NCBI GenBank assembly: GCA_914767715.1
Contig: OU612067.1
Coordinates: forward strand, 19,039,001 to 19,103,000
From: Membranipora membranacea
Taxonomy: Eukaryota > Bryozoa > Gymnolaemata > Cheilostomatida > Membraniporidae
Length of the DNA stretch: 64,000 nucleotides
Direction: 5' to 3'
Part shown: positions 10,188-23,500 of the stretch, piece by piece
How positions within the stretch are numbered: the stretch's first letter is position 1
Layout of the letters: each line of letters begins with the position of its first letter
Position numbers and translations under genes: made by a program
Notes under the pieces: model-generated
Database searches by the model: none
What the model was told of the DNA's origin: nothing
What the model saw: only the letters and a program-made list of their open reading frames with translations

Positions 10188-12281
10188 GTTTTCAAGTTAT
10201 TTCTTGTCAATGCAAGTGACCTTTCACAGACTTTCCATGTGGAAGTATTCTATAAACCATCATTCAGGTCAAGATATACAATCATCTCGTAAGATTGATC
10301 AAATCCACAAATCAACCTGATCATTCTCGCTGTGTTCAGATGTTACGTCTGTAGCGTATCAGCATAGTGACTGATGAAGTCATTTTCTGTAAATTCGTTG
10401 CATGTTTGACTCAGGCAAGACTATGAGTTTTATGTAAATGTGGCTGATCACATTTAACACTTTCAGATATTGGTAGATCATTAATTCTGAATCCACGTTT
10501 GAAGATGATTTGGATAGCTAGAATTATTTTTTGCTGACATTTACTTTTGTACTTTTGTATAACTTGAGACTTGAACATAAGTTTACATCTGGGAATCGCG
10601 CCTGCAACTTAATGTTTCTGTTCCATGCCACTGCTGACCGAGAGTTTTTTATTTCTTTACCAATATATTCTTCATTTAAAAGTTTATGCTGTATTTTAAT
10701 ATAGAGAGGGATGATTTCTTGTGACGAGTCTTCAGTGTTGGTTGTATTTGAATCTATCGCTGTTTATTAATTAGTTTGTGATTCACTGGTATAGCGTGTC
10801 CTTGGAATTTCCTACATTAAAAAATTATATTCAACAATGCCACTAAATTGTCGGGTCTTGTGACATCCAATACTAGCTTTAGTTTCTGTGGATTGTTAGT
10901 CAATGTTATCAGGTACTGCCTAAATCTTATCAAGGAGGTAAAGACAGTCTTTAACTCCTTGATATTATCACAGAGTAAGGATAAACAGAGAGGACACTTC
11001 AATGATCGTTATAGTGCCTGCGGTTTTTGAGCTACTGGGGGAAAATCATCATCTGGCCACCTGCCAATTTTCAATAAATATATAAGCTAATAAGGGATTT
11101 TCTCGTACATACATGCCTACCTTTGTTGGGCCATCAGTCTTTCTGTATTCATCCCAAAGACTGATTTCCTACTTTTTTGAAATGTCCAACCTTCAAGCTA
11201 TACACCATATTGTTGTCATTTTTTGCTAGGATACATAGGCTATGATTGATATGGGTTTTTAAAATGAGTTATATCATATAGATTAACAAGCGGCTTGGGA
11301 CATTTCCTTATTTTGATGACCAGCCATCCATCAATTGTCACATGTAAATCTATATGGAAAAACTTATTTTAAAATCCCATATAACTCATAGCCTATGTAT
11401 CCTAGCAAAAAATGACAACAATATGGTGTATAGCTTGAAGGTTGGACATTTCAAAAAAGTTGGAAGTCAGTCTTTGGGATAAATACAGAATGAATTATGA
11501 CCTATCAAAGGTAGGTATGTCCGCCTAAAACCTCACATTGTAACTTATATAATTATTGAAATTTGCAGGTGGCCAGATTGATGATTTTCCCCCAGTGGAT
11601 CAAAACCGCAGGCACTATAACGATCATTGAAGTGTCCCCTCTGTTTATCCTTACTCTGTGATATTATCATGTAAATTTCACCAGTAAAGTGAGAGGTGAA
11701 GAGGCATAGGTTCCCTGAAGGAAACTGATGGGCTGATCACGTTTTAACTTGTAGGTCACCCTACGGTGTAACAGCAAGAAATGCTGTCCAGTGGTTCAGA
11801 GAGAGTTGCGATATCAATGGGATGCTTCTCTGCGAACATTTCAATGCTCACAGAGATCAGACTTAACTACATGAGCCCTCACACTAGAGTAGCATATCAC
11901 TTCAGTTGCCATTTAGAAACTAGTTCAACATTAGAATACTTGGTATTAATTTACAATCGCAGCTTGTCTTAATATCATATCACTCAATCAATCAAAAGTG
12001 GCAGAAAAACAGACAATTTTCAAAGAAAACTTCTAACCATAGTAGTAATATTTCATCATCTGATAAAACAATATGCAGGGGTAGATAACTTGTTAACGAG
12101 ATCAATTTGGATAAAATTAATATGGTATAAATGTCACATAATATAGAATTGTCAAAACATTAACATCCAGTTCACACAGACACTCCATCAGAACAAATCA
12201 TATATAAAACTAGTCTTAGTGCTCAGACTACATTAGAAAACACATTTATATATTAATATAGAATTATGAATTATTATTTCA
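10188..12281. other. Intergenic region between the 3' ends of gene A and CEP295
   Basis: The two genes converge here. The stretch holds the gene A 3' untranslated region and a palindromic element at 10961-11669. Possible poly(A) signals include AATAAA at about 11082. I see no coding exon. Confidence 0.5.
10961..11669. repeat. Palindromic (foldback) element, arms about 320 bases
   Basis: The left arm (10961 to about 11285) reappears reversed and complemented in the right arm (about 11347 to 11669), with a spacer of about 60 bases. Outer ends pair through CACAGAGTAAGG and inner ends through ATATAGATT. The arms differ at scattered bases. There is no coding capacity. A non-autonomous foldback or MITE-type element is likely; target-site duplications are not clear. 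Confidence 0.75.
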
Positions 12282-14545
12282 TCATGCCGATTTTTTACTC
12301 CTAGCCAGTAATTTACTCCCATATTCTTTTCTGCGAGCCTGTACATCTACTTTCTGTGCCTCTCTGGCTTTATAAGCTCTCTTCTGTTTTACTTCTTCTA
12401 ACTGACCATACAATCTGTGTATAAGATAAATAGTAAGTGAATAATAGCCTGTGTCCCACACTACAAAGTGGTGGAGGTGGGAGGAGTCCCTATGTACTTA
12501 CATCAATCAGAATTTCCCAATTGGTTGAGAACGTCAGTTTCTCAAACCAAAAATGATTGAGTTGCAGCCAACAGGACATGAGAGCAGAGGATCTTCGTAA
12601 CAGTGCGGTAAGATATGACAGTTTTTTCACAATCTGCTTTCAGATAATAATTCGTTGGGGGTTACCTCATCTCAGTGGCAGACAATGTCATCTATGTTCT
12701 GTTATATAACATGAGGCCACTCCAAATTAATACCTTGATCTCGATGACAGTATGAGGATTTGTAGGTGGAGGGAGGTGATTTTTTATTTTATATTTTAGC
12801 CCTACAAAACAGCTGGAGGTAAAATAGTTTTTTTATTTTATCTATCTACCCTGAACTCAAGTGGCTGAAAATTCTATTTTATTTTCTCTCTCCAACTCAC
12901 ATGCACGAATCTTAAATGGTTGAGTTTGCCACATCATGAGTGTTTGATAATGTTATGCCACAAGCTCACATTGCAAGCCATCAAAGTCTAGTATAAGGCA
13001 TATATGATATAAACTTTTGATATAACCATGTGCTTGCTATCACAATGTTTGTATACAAATAAGTAGCCAATGACCCAAGAGTAGCAAGCCACGCCTCCTA
13101 CCCTGAGTAAGTCTAATTTTATTATTTGTAAAATCCACGATGGACAATAAAGGAGGGAGACAAAATTGCAGAGAAAGTTTTCATAATATATTTCTTGTTC
13201 TCTTCATCCATATTGAGTCACCACTCACCATAGGTAATAAAATTATATATCATGCATACCATGTGCATACATATAGGGAATTTACAGGCGTTTAGGGGTA
13301 TATGTTTTATATTTTACTTGGTCAATTGACCAGGAGGTAAAATATTTAATTTTTTTATGACTATTTCCAACTGGCATCTGGCGGTATTTTGATTTGATCA
13401 GGGCTCTGACAAGGCGGTGGGCGTTCATCTAGATCAAGGAATTAATTTGGAGTGGCCTGATTATGCAAAAACTACTCAGAAAGTCATAACTGACCTTTTA
13501 GTTCTCTCAGTCATCTCTTTCTTTTGTTTCTTTCTCCCAGCAGAATCTAAAGTTCTCACAGAAGTCTTCGGTCTGACATCTGGGTCGGCTCTAGTCTGTG
13601 CTTCTGCTATAAAGTTATATAAATAGTTATAAGTGTTGTTGGCTATAACTCAATATTGTTATTGCGTGGCTCATAAAATTTATGATTTATTATTTATGAC
13701 CAATAACCACACATTAAAAACTTCTGCAATATATAGAAGCCTATTTGATATTGGAGCATACTACATAGGATATGATACGCACAAAAGATGATCATGATCA
13801 TCAAAATTCTAGCTACCTTCCATTTATTATTATATATATAAACACATATAAATTACAATTTCCAGTATCCTAATAATTCAATATACATAGATGAAGCCGG
13901 AAGTCATGAACAAACCTGTCAAAGGCTCCTCCTCAATCCACTGTAGTCCAGGTACAGCTGACAGCACCTCACCTACATTCTCAGCCTGTTCATCATCACC
14001 ACTACCTGCAGTCTGTGGTTCCTCTACTAATGTTAGATTGGATTCGTCAGGTATAGTGCTGGCAAATGTGATCTCAGGTTCTTCTAATAGACCAGTAGAA
14101 TGTTCTGTGTCCTGAAATGTAATGACATGAAACTGGTAAGAATGCGGTATAAAGGTATGAATATGAAGGTATTTGCTGAAGTTATACTATTTTATTTCCA
14201 TCTTAGAACTTAACAGTTTGTTGTATTTTCCTTCGCAGCTTTCCGCAGTGGAAACTTAGGGGGATTTATCAAACAATGAGATAGTTGACAGATCACAAAA
14301 CTCCAAGCGATTGCCGGGTGATAAAATACAATGCAAGTATTTTACATACACCCTGGTCGGTCTCGACCAGCTTTGTTTGGATGGTGCTAAGACAGGCTAT
14401 ATACACTCTAAGTTTATACAAACATAGTACATATAGAACAGCACCTGTAATGGTTTTTGAGGAGTACTACTTGAAGGTCTACTACTGATAGTTATCTTCA
14501 TAGGAGTAGATCGCGAGATATCAGCATCACCAAGCAACATATCAT
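12282..14545 (-). CDS. CEP295: CEP295 C-terminal exons
   Basis: Four exons: 14445-14545, 13916-14111, 13495-13606 and 12282-12414. Exon 13916-14111 carries LLEEPEITFAST and SNLTLVEE, which line up with the acidic EEPELTL block near the human C-terminus. The next exon is basic (GRKKQKKEMTERTK). The last exon reads LYGQLEEVKQKRAYKAREA, ends KSA and stops at TGA (12282-12284). This basic helical end is the most conserved part of the family C-terminus. It fixes the 3' end of the coding sequence. Confidence 0.85.
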
Positions 14546-17500
14546 CTACAAAATAATCATACCTTCTCATGTCATACCAACTTATCAAGCAAAAAGGAAG
14601 TTAGACCATAGGAATTCGGAATTTGATATAGCAATGTTGTTCAAAACTTGCTCAATCATTTTCCAGGTCTGAAATGATACATGATACAGATGACCTTTGA
14701 TCTCTACTACAGTATGGATAATTAGAGGATAACTGGCAGCTTTTTCGAGGCTATAAAGAGCATTTAGTCAGGAACCAGCCCCCACTTTCACTTCTACCAA
14801 ATGACTGGGGTTTAATTGTGCTTAATGTAAGGAGTTTTTGGACCTGATCACAATGGTGGCACAATATGCGGCTGTTATTGACCTTACATGGCCCAATGCT
14901 GCGAAAATAATATTTGTGTTTGACTTCTCCTACTGTAATAAAAGCTATTCAATAAGAAGGTCATGTCTCCTCTAAATATACCCCCCCCCCACCCCCACCC
15001 ACCGCAATTTGTCAGACTGATCGGCGGTGTTTTTGGAGAGCCTTATATTAATAATAAACACCTACCGACAGAAAATCTAGTCTCTTCCTGGTCTGCTGCT
15101 AGTGTTTTCATCGGTGATCCAAAGGAATCTAAAATCATAAAAATATATATGTTCTGCCATGAGAGGTACAAATAACAATGGTTGATCACAATTGACACGG
15201 TTTAATTAACAGGATACACCCTCCCTTGGAAAAGGTTTTCATTGAATAAGACAAGCTGATTAAGATGTTTATTCACTGTTATATCTGTGTGGTGTTACAA
15301 TGTATACTTTTTGTGCCGCGTGTAATCACTGAATTGGATTCTGCTCGAACGAATCAGCATTATCTCATAGACTAGAACATTGTAAGGCTGTTGTTGACAG
15401 TTTGTCCCTAGCAGTCAACTATGACCCCCAAATGAAGATTTTTCATCTAATTTTGGGTCAGCTGCGCCAAAAAATATTGCAGTGTTTTCAAAATTGCAAA
15501 CAGAAAAAAAAGGGTTAAGGTCAATGCTCCAATGGACCTGTGACTTTACCAAGTCCTTGAGTCTGTCAGAAGAACATATACTGTCCCAAGTGAGGGATCA
15601 GCAGGTGTAGTATTCATTACATAGACGCAGAGTGTTTGATCTTACAAGCAGTGCGTATGTACACTCACAGAACGAATGCACGAACACACAGAAAATGCAT
15701 ACACACAAAACTTACACACACACACAGGACGAACACACACATCCAGAATGTATGTACACACACACACAGAATGTACGTACATACGGACGGAACATACACA
15801 CACAGAACATACACACACACAGAATATACATATACACAGAACGCATGTACAAACAGAACATACACATACAAAACATACAAACACACCGAACATACATACA
15901 AAACGTACTTACACATATGACTTACACATACACACACACCGAATGTACACACAGAGAGCGTACCCACACACAGAACGTACACACCCAGAACGTACACACC
16001 CAGAATGTACATACACATACACAGAACATACACACACAGAACGTACACACACACAACGTACACACACACAGAACGTACACACACACAGAGCGTACTCACA
16101 CAGAAGTTACATACACAGAATGTACTTACACACAGAGCATACACACACAGAGAGCGTACACACACACAGAACGTACACACACACAGAACATACATACACA
16201 GAACGTACTCAAACACAGAGCGTACTCACACAGAACGTAAATACACAGAATGTACTTACACACACTGAATGTACACACACAGGACATACACACACAGAAC
16301 ATACTCACACAGAACGTACACACACACAGAACGAACGTACACACACCCACTGACCTGCAGTAGATGAAGTATCTGATTGTCCAGCGCTGACAGTCTGAGG
16401 ACTTTTCTCTGATTGTACTAAACTCTGTACTCCTACACTCTGATCAGTTACTGAAAAAGTATGGTATGTGTGTGAACAGGACGACTAAACCACGAGGGAA
16501 TGAAGCTTAGCAAGGGTATGAAAAATCAATGAAAAAGTGAAAAATGAATCGAAACCATAGTTTGATTTCAGTGAATAATCTTTTGAGGACTAAAAAAAGA
16601 TGACCATATTTTACCTTAGATCAAGTTTGATCCATTTTGCCCGCATTGGAGTCGCCCCCCCCCTCTACTGACACGCCGAAGTGCAACTCCAATGCAGGCA
16701 AAATGGATCAAAATATTATTCACCTCACTTCATAAACCAACGAGTAAATAATTCAAGTCAAGTTTCAACTTACGACTACTGGCTTAGGTAAGTATCACTT
16801 AACTGGGGGAGTTTTACCTTGGGTTAGTTCTCCTGCTCGGCTGGGTGTGGAGCTCTGTTCTGATAGCTGTGACATACTGTGACCTTGACCTGGTTTCTCA
16901 CCTTGACCTTCACAATGACTGGACACATTATCATCACTGCTTATAGTCTGCAGTATGTCTTCTATGTTTTGAATAGTTTGAGAGTTTTCAGTTTCTGTTG
17001 ATGAAGAGATCTCAGCTCTTGGTGTTTTAGACTGGTTTGAACCTTAAACAGACAAGGATACTAACCATGGAGCAGATCAAATCATGAGTTTGATAGTTTT
17101 ATTTGGATGTGTAAAGGGCCAGAACGCAAACTTTATCATGTTGCGTAATCGACACTCCATTCGTGGAAAGCCACATAATCATGAAACTAGATGGTCAGTA
17201 TCAATCGTTAATAACCCTCAAAGCATTTTGGTGTAGATTGTCATTTTCACTGTCGACATTAGCATCAAGTTGTTTTGATCAAAAAATTTCCTGCAATTTT
17301 GATTTCTACTTGAGCTTGAATTTTACATTGATGTATGCTATAGAGTGATATTCATGTACAAAATAGACAACAGCAATACACTCATCAGGAGCAGAAAAAA
17401 TATAATTCATTCTACCCTCACCACTGCTCTGATCCGCTGCAGATTGCCTCTCATCAGATGATGGCGTCTCCCCAGCCTCTGCAGAAGGGGAGGTAAACTC

Positions 17501-20500
17501 TTCAGCTACATGCTCAGGTACAGATACAGGTACTCCTCTGCACTGGTGACTGATGTGTCGCATCTGTCGTGTCAGAGTGTCACCACTAGGTGTCGACTCC
17601 TGACTGTCGGTACTATAGGAAGGAGCCGCCGCAGGAACAACAAAGTCATCTAAATGGGATATAAGCAGAGTCGTGAAAGTTCTGTACTTTGTTAACACTC
17701 ACGGTAATGTTTTGGCTGGGAGGACTTAATTTTTGTATTATGTATTATTTTGCATTATATTATCTTTTGTCCAACATACTAGAATCAAGCTCACACCATA
17801 CTATTCTGTATATTCCCAATGGTTTTGTGCTTACAAAGCTCACATGATGATGAAAAGGGTAAAATTGTTTAACCAGACCTGCTGAATCTGAAGAGTAGAG
17901 ATCCAGTATAGTAGCGCTCTGCTGATTGGCAATCAATCCCTGTGATGTCATACCTCCGTCAAGTGACGTCAACTTTTCCTGTTCCAGAAATCTGTGAATG
18001 GGAGCAAAGTAATAACCACTTAGAGATAGCGACGATGAAGGCTTCAGTGTTGGATTGATGGTAACAGCAAAAAAAGGATCAAAGGTACTCAAGTAGTGAG
18101 TAGGCTTTATTTTTCCTCCAATTACCTGAGATAGATGTACTGGAGTTAAAACAGGAAAAAATCCATTAGAAATGGAAATAACACACAATAGATTAGAAAT
18201 TAATAAAGTTTGATGCACAAAATCATTCGAACACAACCTTAACGCCACACCGCATGCAGCACTCACTTTTGTCTATCTGCTCTCTTAGATTCGAGCTGCT
18301 GCAGTAACTGATTTAGTACTCTGATTCTCTCCCCATCTGGACTATTAGCTTCTACATCCGCTCCTGTATGCTCAACATCACCGGGGGTGGATATGATAGG
18401 GGCAGCACTTGTCATGAGAGTGGTGAAGCCGGATAAAGGAGGAGTTGGGGAATCTGATGACGTCACTGATTGTACCTGGTTACAGTGAATATAAAACAAA
18501 AATAAAATTGAGCATCTTAATCGATGAAGTGCAATCAAATAAACATGGCCACCCTGCAGTAGCCTTGTCACATGGGCGCATAAAACAAAAAACAACCACA
18601 TGACAAGGCTAATACTACAGTATATTCGGAATAGTCGGGATTTAAATTATACAGCCCCTCCATTAATTAGATATTATGTCTCATATTGGAATAAACGCAA
18701 TGTTTTAATTCATTACCTTTGATGAAGCTCGCTGTGGATCACAATCATCAGCGCTTGTTGATGTGCTAGATAAGTGGGTATCACTATTAGGCTGAGGACC
18801 CCTGATTGGCTGATGGTAATAGTGTTGATCTGTGATTGGCTCATTTGCAAAGTCTGTGATTGTGATTGGTGGAACATCCATAGATGAGAGAGAAATTGAG
18901 CTCTGCTCAGCCAGAGATCTGCCAAAAAAAGTTCTGCAATATATTGATTTATGGTTCTCTTGCTAAGCCTGGTTCTAAAATTTTTTCAAATTGGTCTAAA
19001 TTCGCATGCAAAGAGTCAAAATTAAAGTAATCGTCAAAGCACTTAGCATACCTGCTATATTCCTTTCCTCTTGCGCTGGAATTCATGTTCATACTTGGGT
19101 ACAAAGTCTCATCAAATGTGGTGATGTGAGTAGGCGTGTCCACTTCCTGTATCACACTGAGCTCATGGAGGTCAAGGTCATCCACTCCAGCCTTGGCTGT
19201 CACTGGTGGCCGTAGTGGTATATCTCCTAAGACAAAAATGGAATAAAAGCTTATTTTGCAGCTAGTTCCATAGGAGTGTTTGTACTGATTGGCTGTTGGG
19301 AGGGAGAGAGCCAACCCGAGGTCCGAAGGTAATTTTCTGAAAATATCAGTCTATTAATACATATTTAATGTGAAAGTAATTTTTTTCACTTTTACAATCG
19401 CATCTCAATAGGTACTTGCAGTGACCTGGCTTAGCATTGAAAACTTAGCAATATGTATTCAAAACGAACAATATGGTGTTGCTCAGGATGCTGCCTACAT
19501 GATCACCATGTAATATCCCCTTCATTACATGGTAGAAATATTTACATCCGCTCAAATGGTAGAGTACTGACATTGAAGATAATGAATGTGATATTCTGAG
19601 ATAGTTTATAATTGGACTCACTACTTGGAGTACTTTGTCCTGACTGCTCCTCATCTAACTCTATACCCAGACTATGTAACGTATGTCTCAGACTATTCTG
19701 TGTATCGAGTAATTCTCTCTGAGATGTCGAGGGAGACAATAACTTCCTTTTCTGGTCCTGAATATCAGCCAGCTGTCGCCTCAGCTCTTCCTGTCTCCTT
19801 AAACAACAAACAGCCAGTTGTAGGAAAAGACAACTCTCAACACAATATTCTCTGATAAGTAGAGTCAACAACTTAGAAAGGGAGTCAACTTAGAAAGTCT
19901 ACAATAAATGTTAGAAAGAGAGCTCGGACATGCAAGTCTTATATTATATGGACTGACCAACAAGCTGGAACTACATACCATCATGAGCATACAGAACCAG
20001 GATAGGGTCACTAACTTGTTAAATTCTTGTTGTTTAGCCATCATCTGCTGATGAAGTGGAGACCATTCAGAATCTATTTCATCCTGAGGTACAGAAGCAC
20101 TAGACTGAGGAACTGCAGAAGTAGGCTCGGTTAGATGTATGCCGCTCCTAACTGGTGAGTTGTCAGATGGACCAGAGGCTAAGGCTTCTGCCCAAGTCAA
20201 TCCGCTTCCAGCTGACTTTGCGCTATGATAAATAGAAAGGCTAACAATAAAATCACGTGTTCAGCAATGTTACTCTATACAGTGAAGCTACTCGTGATTA
20301 GCCATGTTATTTTATAGAGGTCTGAGAAAAAGACACTAAACATAAGAAACAATCGAGGAATTCGGTATCTTTATCAGATTCAGATCCATCTTACCAAAAA
20401 TAACCATCAACATTTTGTAACAAAGACCATTGTGAAAAGCAGAACTGAATTGTGAACAAAGTTCTAGAAACAGCATCACTGCTAAACTAGAGTGCTCAAA

Positions 20501-23500
20501 GTCTGCTGTGGTTGACACAGGGATGCCACAGCTAGCAATCCACGCAAAGTTCTAGCACTAAAACTACTGGATAACACAGGATTGGAAGACTGGCTGCAGG
20601 ACACACAGACATAAAAACTCCACTTACTCTGTTTCTTTAGCAATGAATCTCCTTGTGACAGCGTGAAGTAATCTCTCTCTTTCATCTATAGACATGTAGG
20701 TAGGTTTTGATTGGCTGGAGGCTGATGATCGTGTTGGCTGAGCTTCTTGGGGCTGGATATCAGACCTCGATTGATTATCAGCATTGTTGGAGATGTTCGG
20801 TCGGACAAAACGATCCAATTTTACAGACGACGTCATATCCTGTAATCGTTCTAACCTTCTAGAATGTTCCTGTAGCTCTGATTGTAGCGCTGATGGCTCC
20901 TTTGGACCTATGAGTAGAGATATAACCCGGTCATAATCACATTATCAGGAGGCTAGACTCTCACATTTTTAGGGCAGAAGGTAATGTTTATCATTACATC
21001 TTGCAGGGCAGCTCAAATTATAATATTAATGTTTTATTTTATAATTATTATCAAAAATTAGTATTATTATTACAATATTAATCATTGTACAGCGTAGTCG
21101 AGGTTACCTCCACAGATTTAATTTTAGGTACTGCATTTTAGGGCAGTGTCACTTTTAAATTGTAACAATGGTTTCCAGTTCACAGCCAGTCAGGAGTAAA
21201 ACATTATTTGATAATATTGATTCAAATTGACTCTTTGCTTGAAACTTTAATATTATTGGCAGAAACATTTATCACGTATGAAAGACAGTATACTATTTGG
21301 AAATCAGGGAGGATGAAAACATTCCATGCCAGAATGTTTTAGACGAAAAGGAGCGCTAGTTCAGAGTGTATCTGTATGGTAAGTCTTGTAACATTCGGTC
21401 ATATCAGCTTGTTCAGAAAACTGTACAACTACTCAGTTTATTGTCGTGCAGTGTTCTCGGTCCTGCTGTGGTTTGCCATATATATAACAATGTGAACTAA
21501 TGCTAAGACGGAAGTAATTGAGAGCAAACATGTCAACAAGCATGGAAAGGTAACTCACATCAGAGGCAACTCATAATGCTTACATTTAAGACCACAATAA
21601 TAAACCTATTACATAAACATACAACTACACCAAGTTAGAACATAAAAGTTATTATTGCCACTGGCGACAGTCTCTGTTGTATTTATTCTCAAACTTCTGT
21701 TCTCCTTGTATGAGGGTAAGTAAGCTCACATGTCTAACTTACTTAACAATATCTCTGTACTACAAACTAAGATGTTCATTTTTGGTGGTCTAGAGGCTCA
21801 TGAGTCCATGAGTGACTCATTTGGGATTGTTGCATGTTGCAGATCTAACAAAATATTCGATTTATATACTTGGATGTCCGTGTACAGCAGTTGAAAAGCT
21901 CAGAATTACCATACTCTGGATTATGTTACAGAATGAAAATAATCTGAGATGGCATACAACATTGCGTTAAGATGTTCCTAGAGCTTTTAAAAAATCAGAA
22001 ACGAAGTGACTATTGGCAATGCATTCAACACTTCCGATTTCTATTCCACCATTTTGTTTATTACTTTTACTTCTTTTTTTTTGGTACTTTTTCCGTCACT
22101 ACACAACAAATGATCAAATATGACCATAATGTAGATTTCTTAGAGAAAAAAATATATAGTACACCAGGATTGATGTGAACTTGAATTTCGTTATGTTGAT
22201 TTCAGAAAAAAAAGAACATAAGAGACAAGTAAATGTATGTAAGGGGATGATAGTCGGCGTCAAAGAGGGAGAAAAAGTGAAACAGATTGATCTCACTAAT
22301 ATAATTAAGGAAAGAGACATGGAGATAACAACACTGAAGTGGTGAGTTCTGTGTGCGACTATCAATAATACCAATTTAAGATGATCCATGAAATATTCAA
22401 TAGAACTCAAATAGATGTTTTATAGTTTTTAAATCAGATAACTTTTAGCCACATTTATACTCTGAAATTAAAAGGACCACAATTATTACCACATAGCGAC
22501 TGACTCTCATGTACAAACACAGTCTGGTTTTGGGACATAGTTTACATTTATTGTTCTTTTGTTTTTTTACTGCATGCAGGGCTTTTCCACTGTTGTATAA
22601 TTTGAGAAGACATACAGTTTTATATACAGATTAATGGTAACTAAGCCATCTAATAAAAGTTATTTGTTATTTATATTACTTTTCACTTGAACAGAAATTT
22701 TCGTTGCAGAAAGAAGACGAATGGACTAGAAGAAATATCAGAGGAGTAAGTTCACAATCAACAACCATTGTAAGGGCGGATATTACCATATTGCCCTTAT
22801 TTCAGATATCAAAAGTAATGGGAGTTGTGTCGTTTATATTCAATGAGGAGATAACTTTCAAGTCCGGACTCCCATTCAGTTATTTCCATCAGGGAGAATT
22901 CTCCCTGTTTCCATATACTTATTATGAAGTGTTTGATTTTTTTATAGAAATAAAAAATGAAAAATCTGATATAAATCACGTCTGCCCTCATTCTAAAGCC
23001 TCAACTGATGCTTCAGTGTGTTTTAGTCGCTTTACCAACAACAGTGATGCAAAACATGTACATGACCATTACAAGACATGCTAAGGAGATCGGAGAAATG
23101 AGTAGATGCTATCACGACATGACGAAGCTAACAAGACTTGGATGGAGTTTGGTTGGTTTCTAATGTAACTGGCACAAGGTGGGCTGCATAAAGAGACACA
23201 CATACTGCAACATGACATATTTTAATGCTTTGAATAACGAAAGATCTATATACTAACTAGTTTACTTATTCGCCTGGTTTAACAAAAAGTCATAATTTTT
23301 CCAAATCATTGCAGAAAAAATATGATTGACAGAGATGGCAGTGAGGAGGATTAAAGAGAAAGTGAGAGATTTAGTGAAACAGCAGACAAATGCAGAGGTA
23401 GAGGTAAGTCATCAACTCCCGATATTTGACAGAAGGTGACTGATTGAAATAAAGGGATGATCATTTATCCTGACCTTATGAGTTGCCTCCTTTTCTAAAT

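Noticed and set aside
15632-16353. Overlapping open frames on both strands encoding His/Thr-rich or Cys/Val-rich proteins
   Set aside because: They are produced by the CA-rich minisatellite, which has few stops in any frame. No splice or start context supports them.
18561-18610. Short inverted repeat AGCCTTGTCA / TGACAAGGCT, with a similar one near 30167-30222
   Set aside because: The two sites share little beyond the short arms, so I do not claim a family.
22704-23084. 126-codon plus-strand open frame in the long CEP295 intron
   Set aside because: It runs through a likely donor site and has no recognisable domain. Only the short exon-like pieces around it are mentioned, at low confidence.
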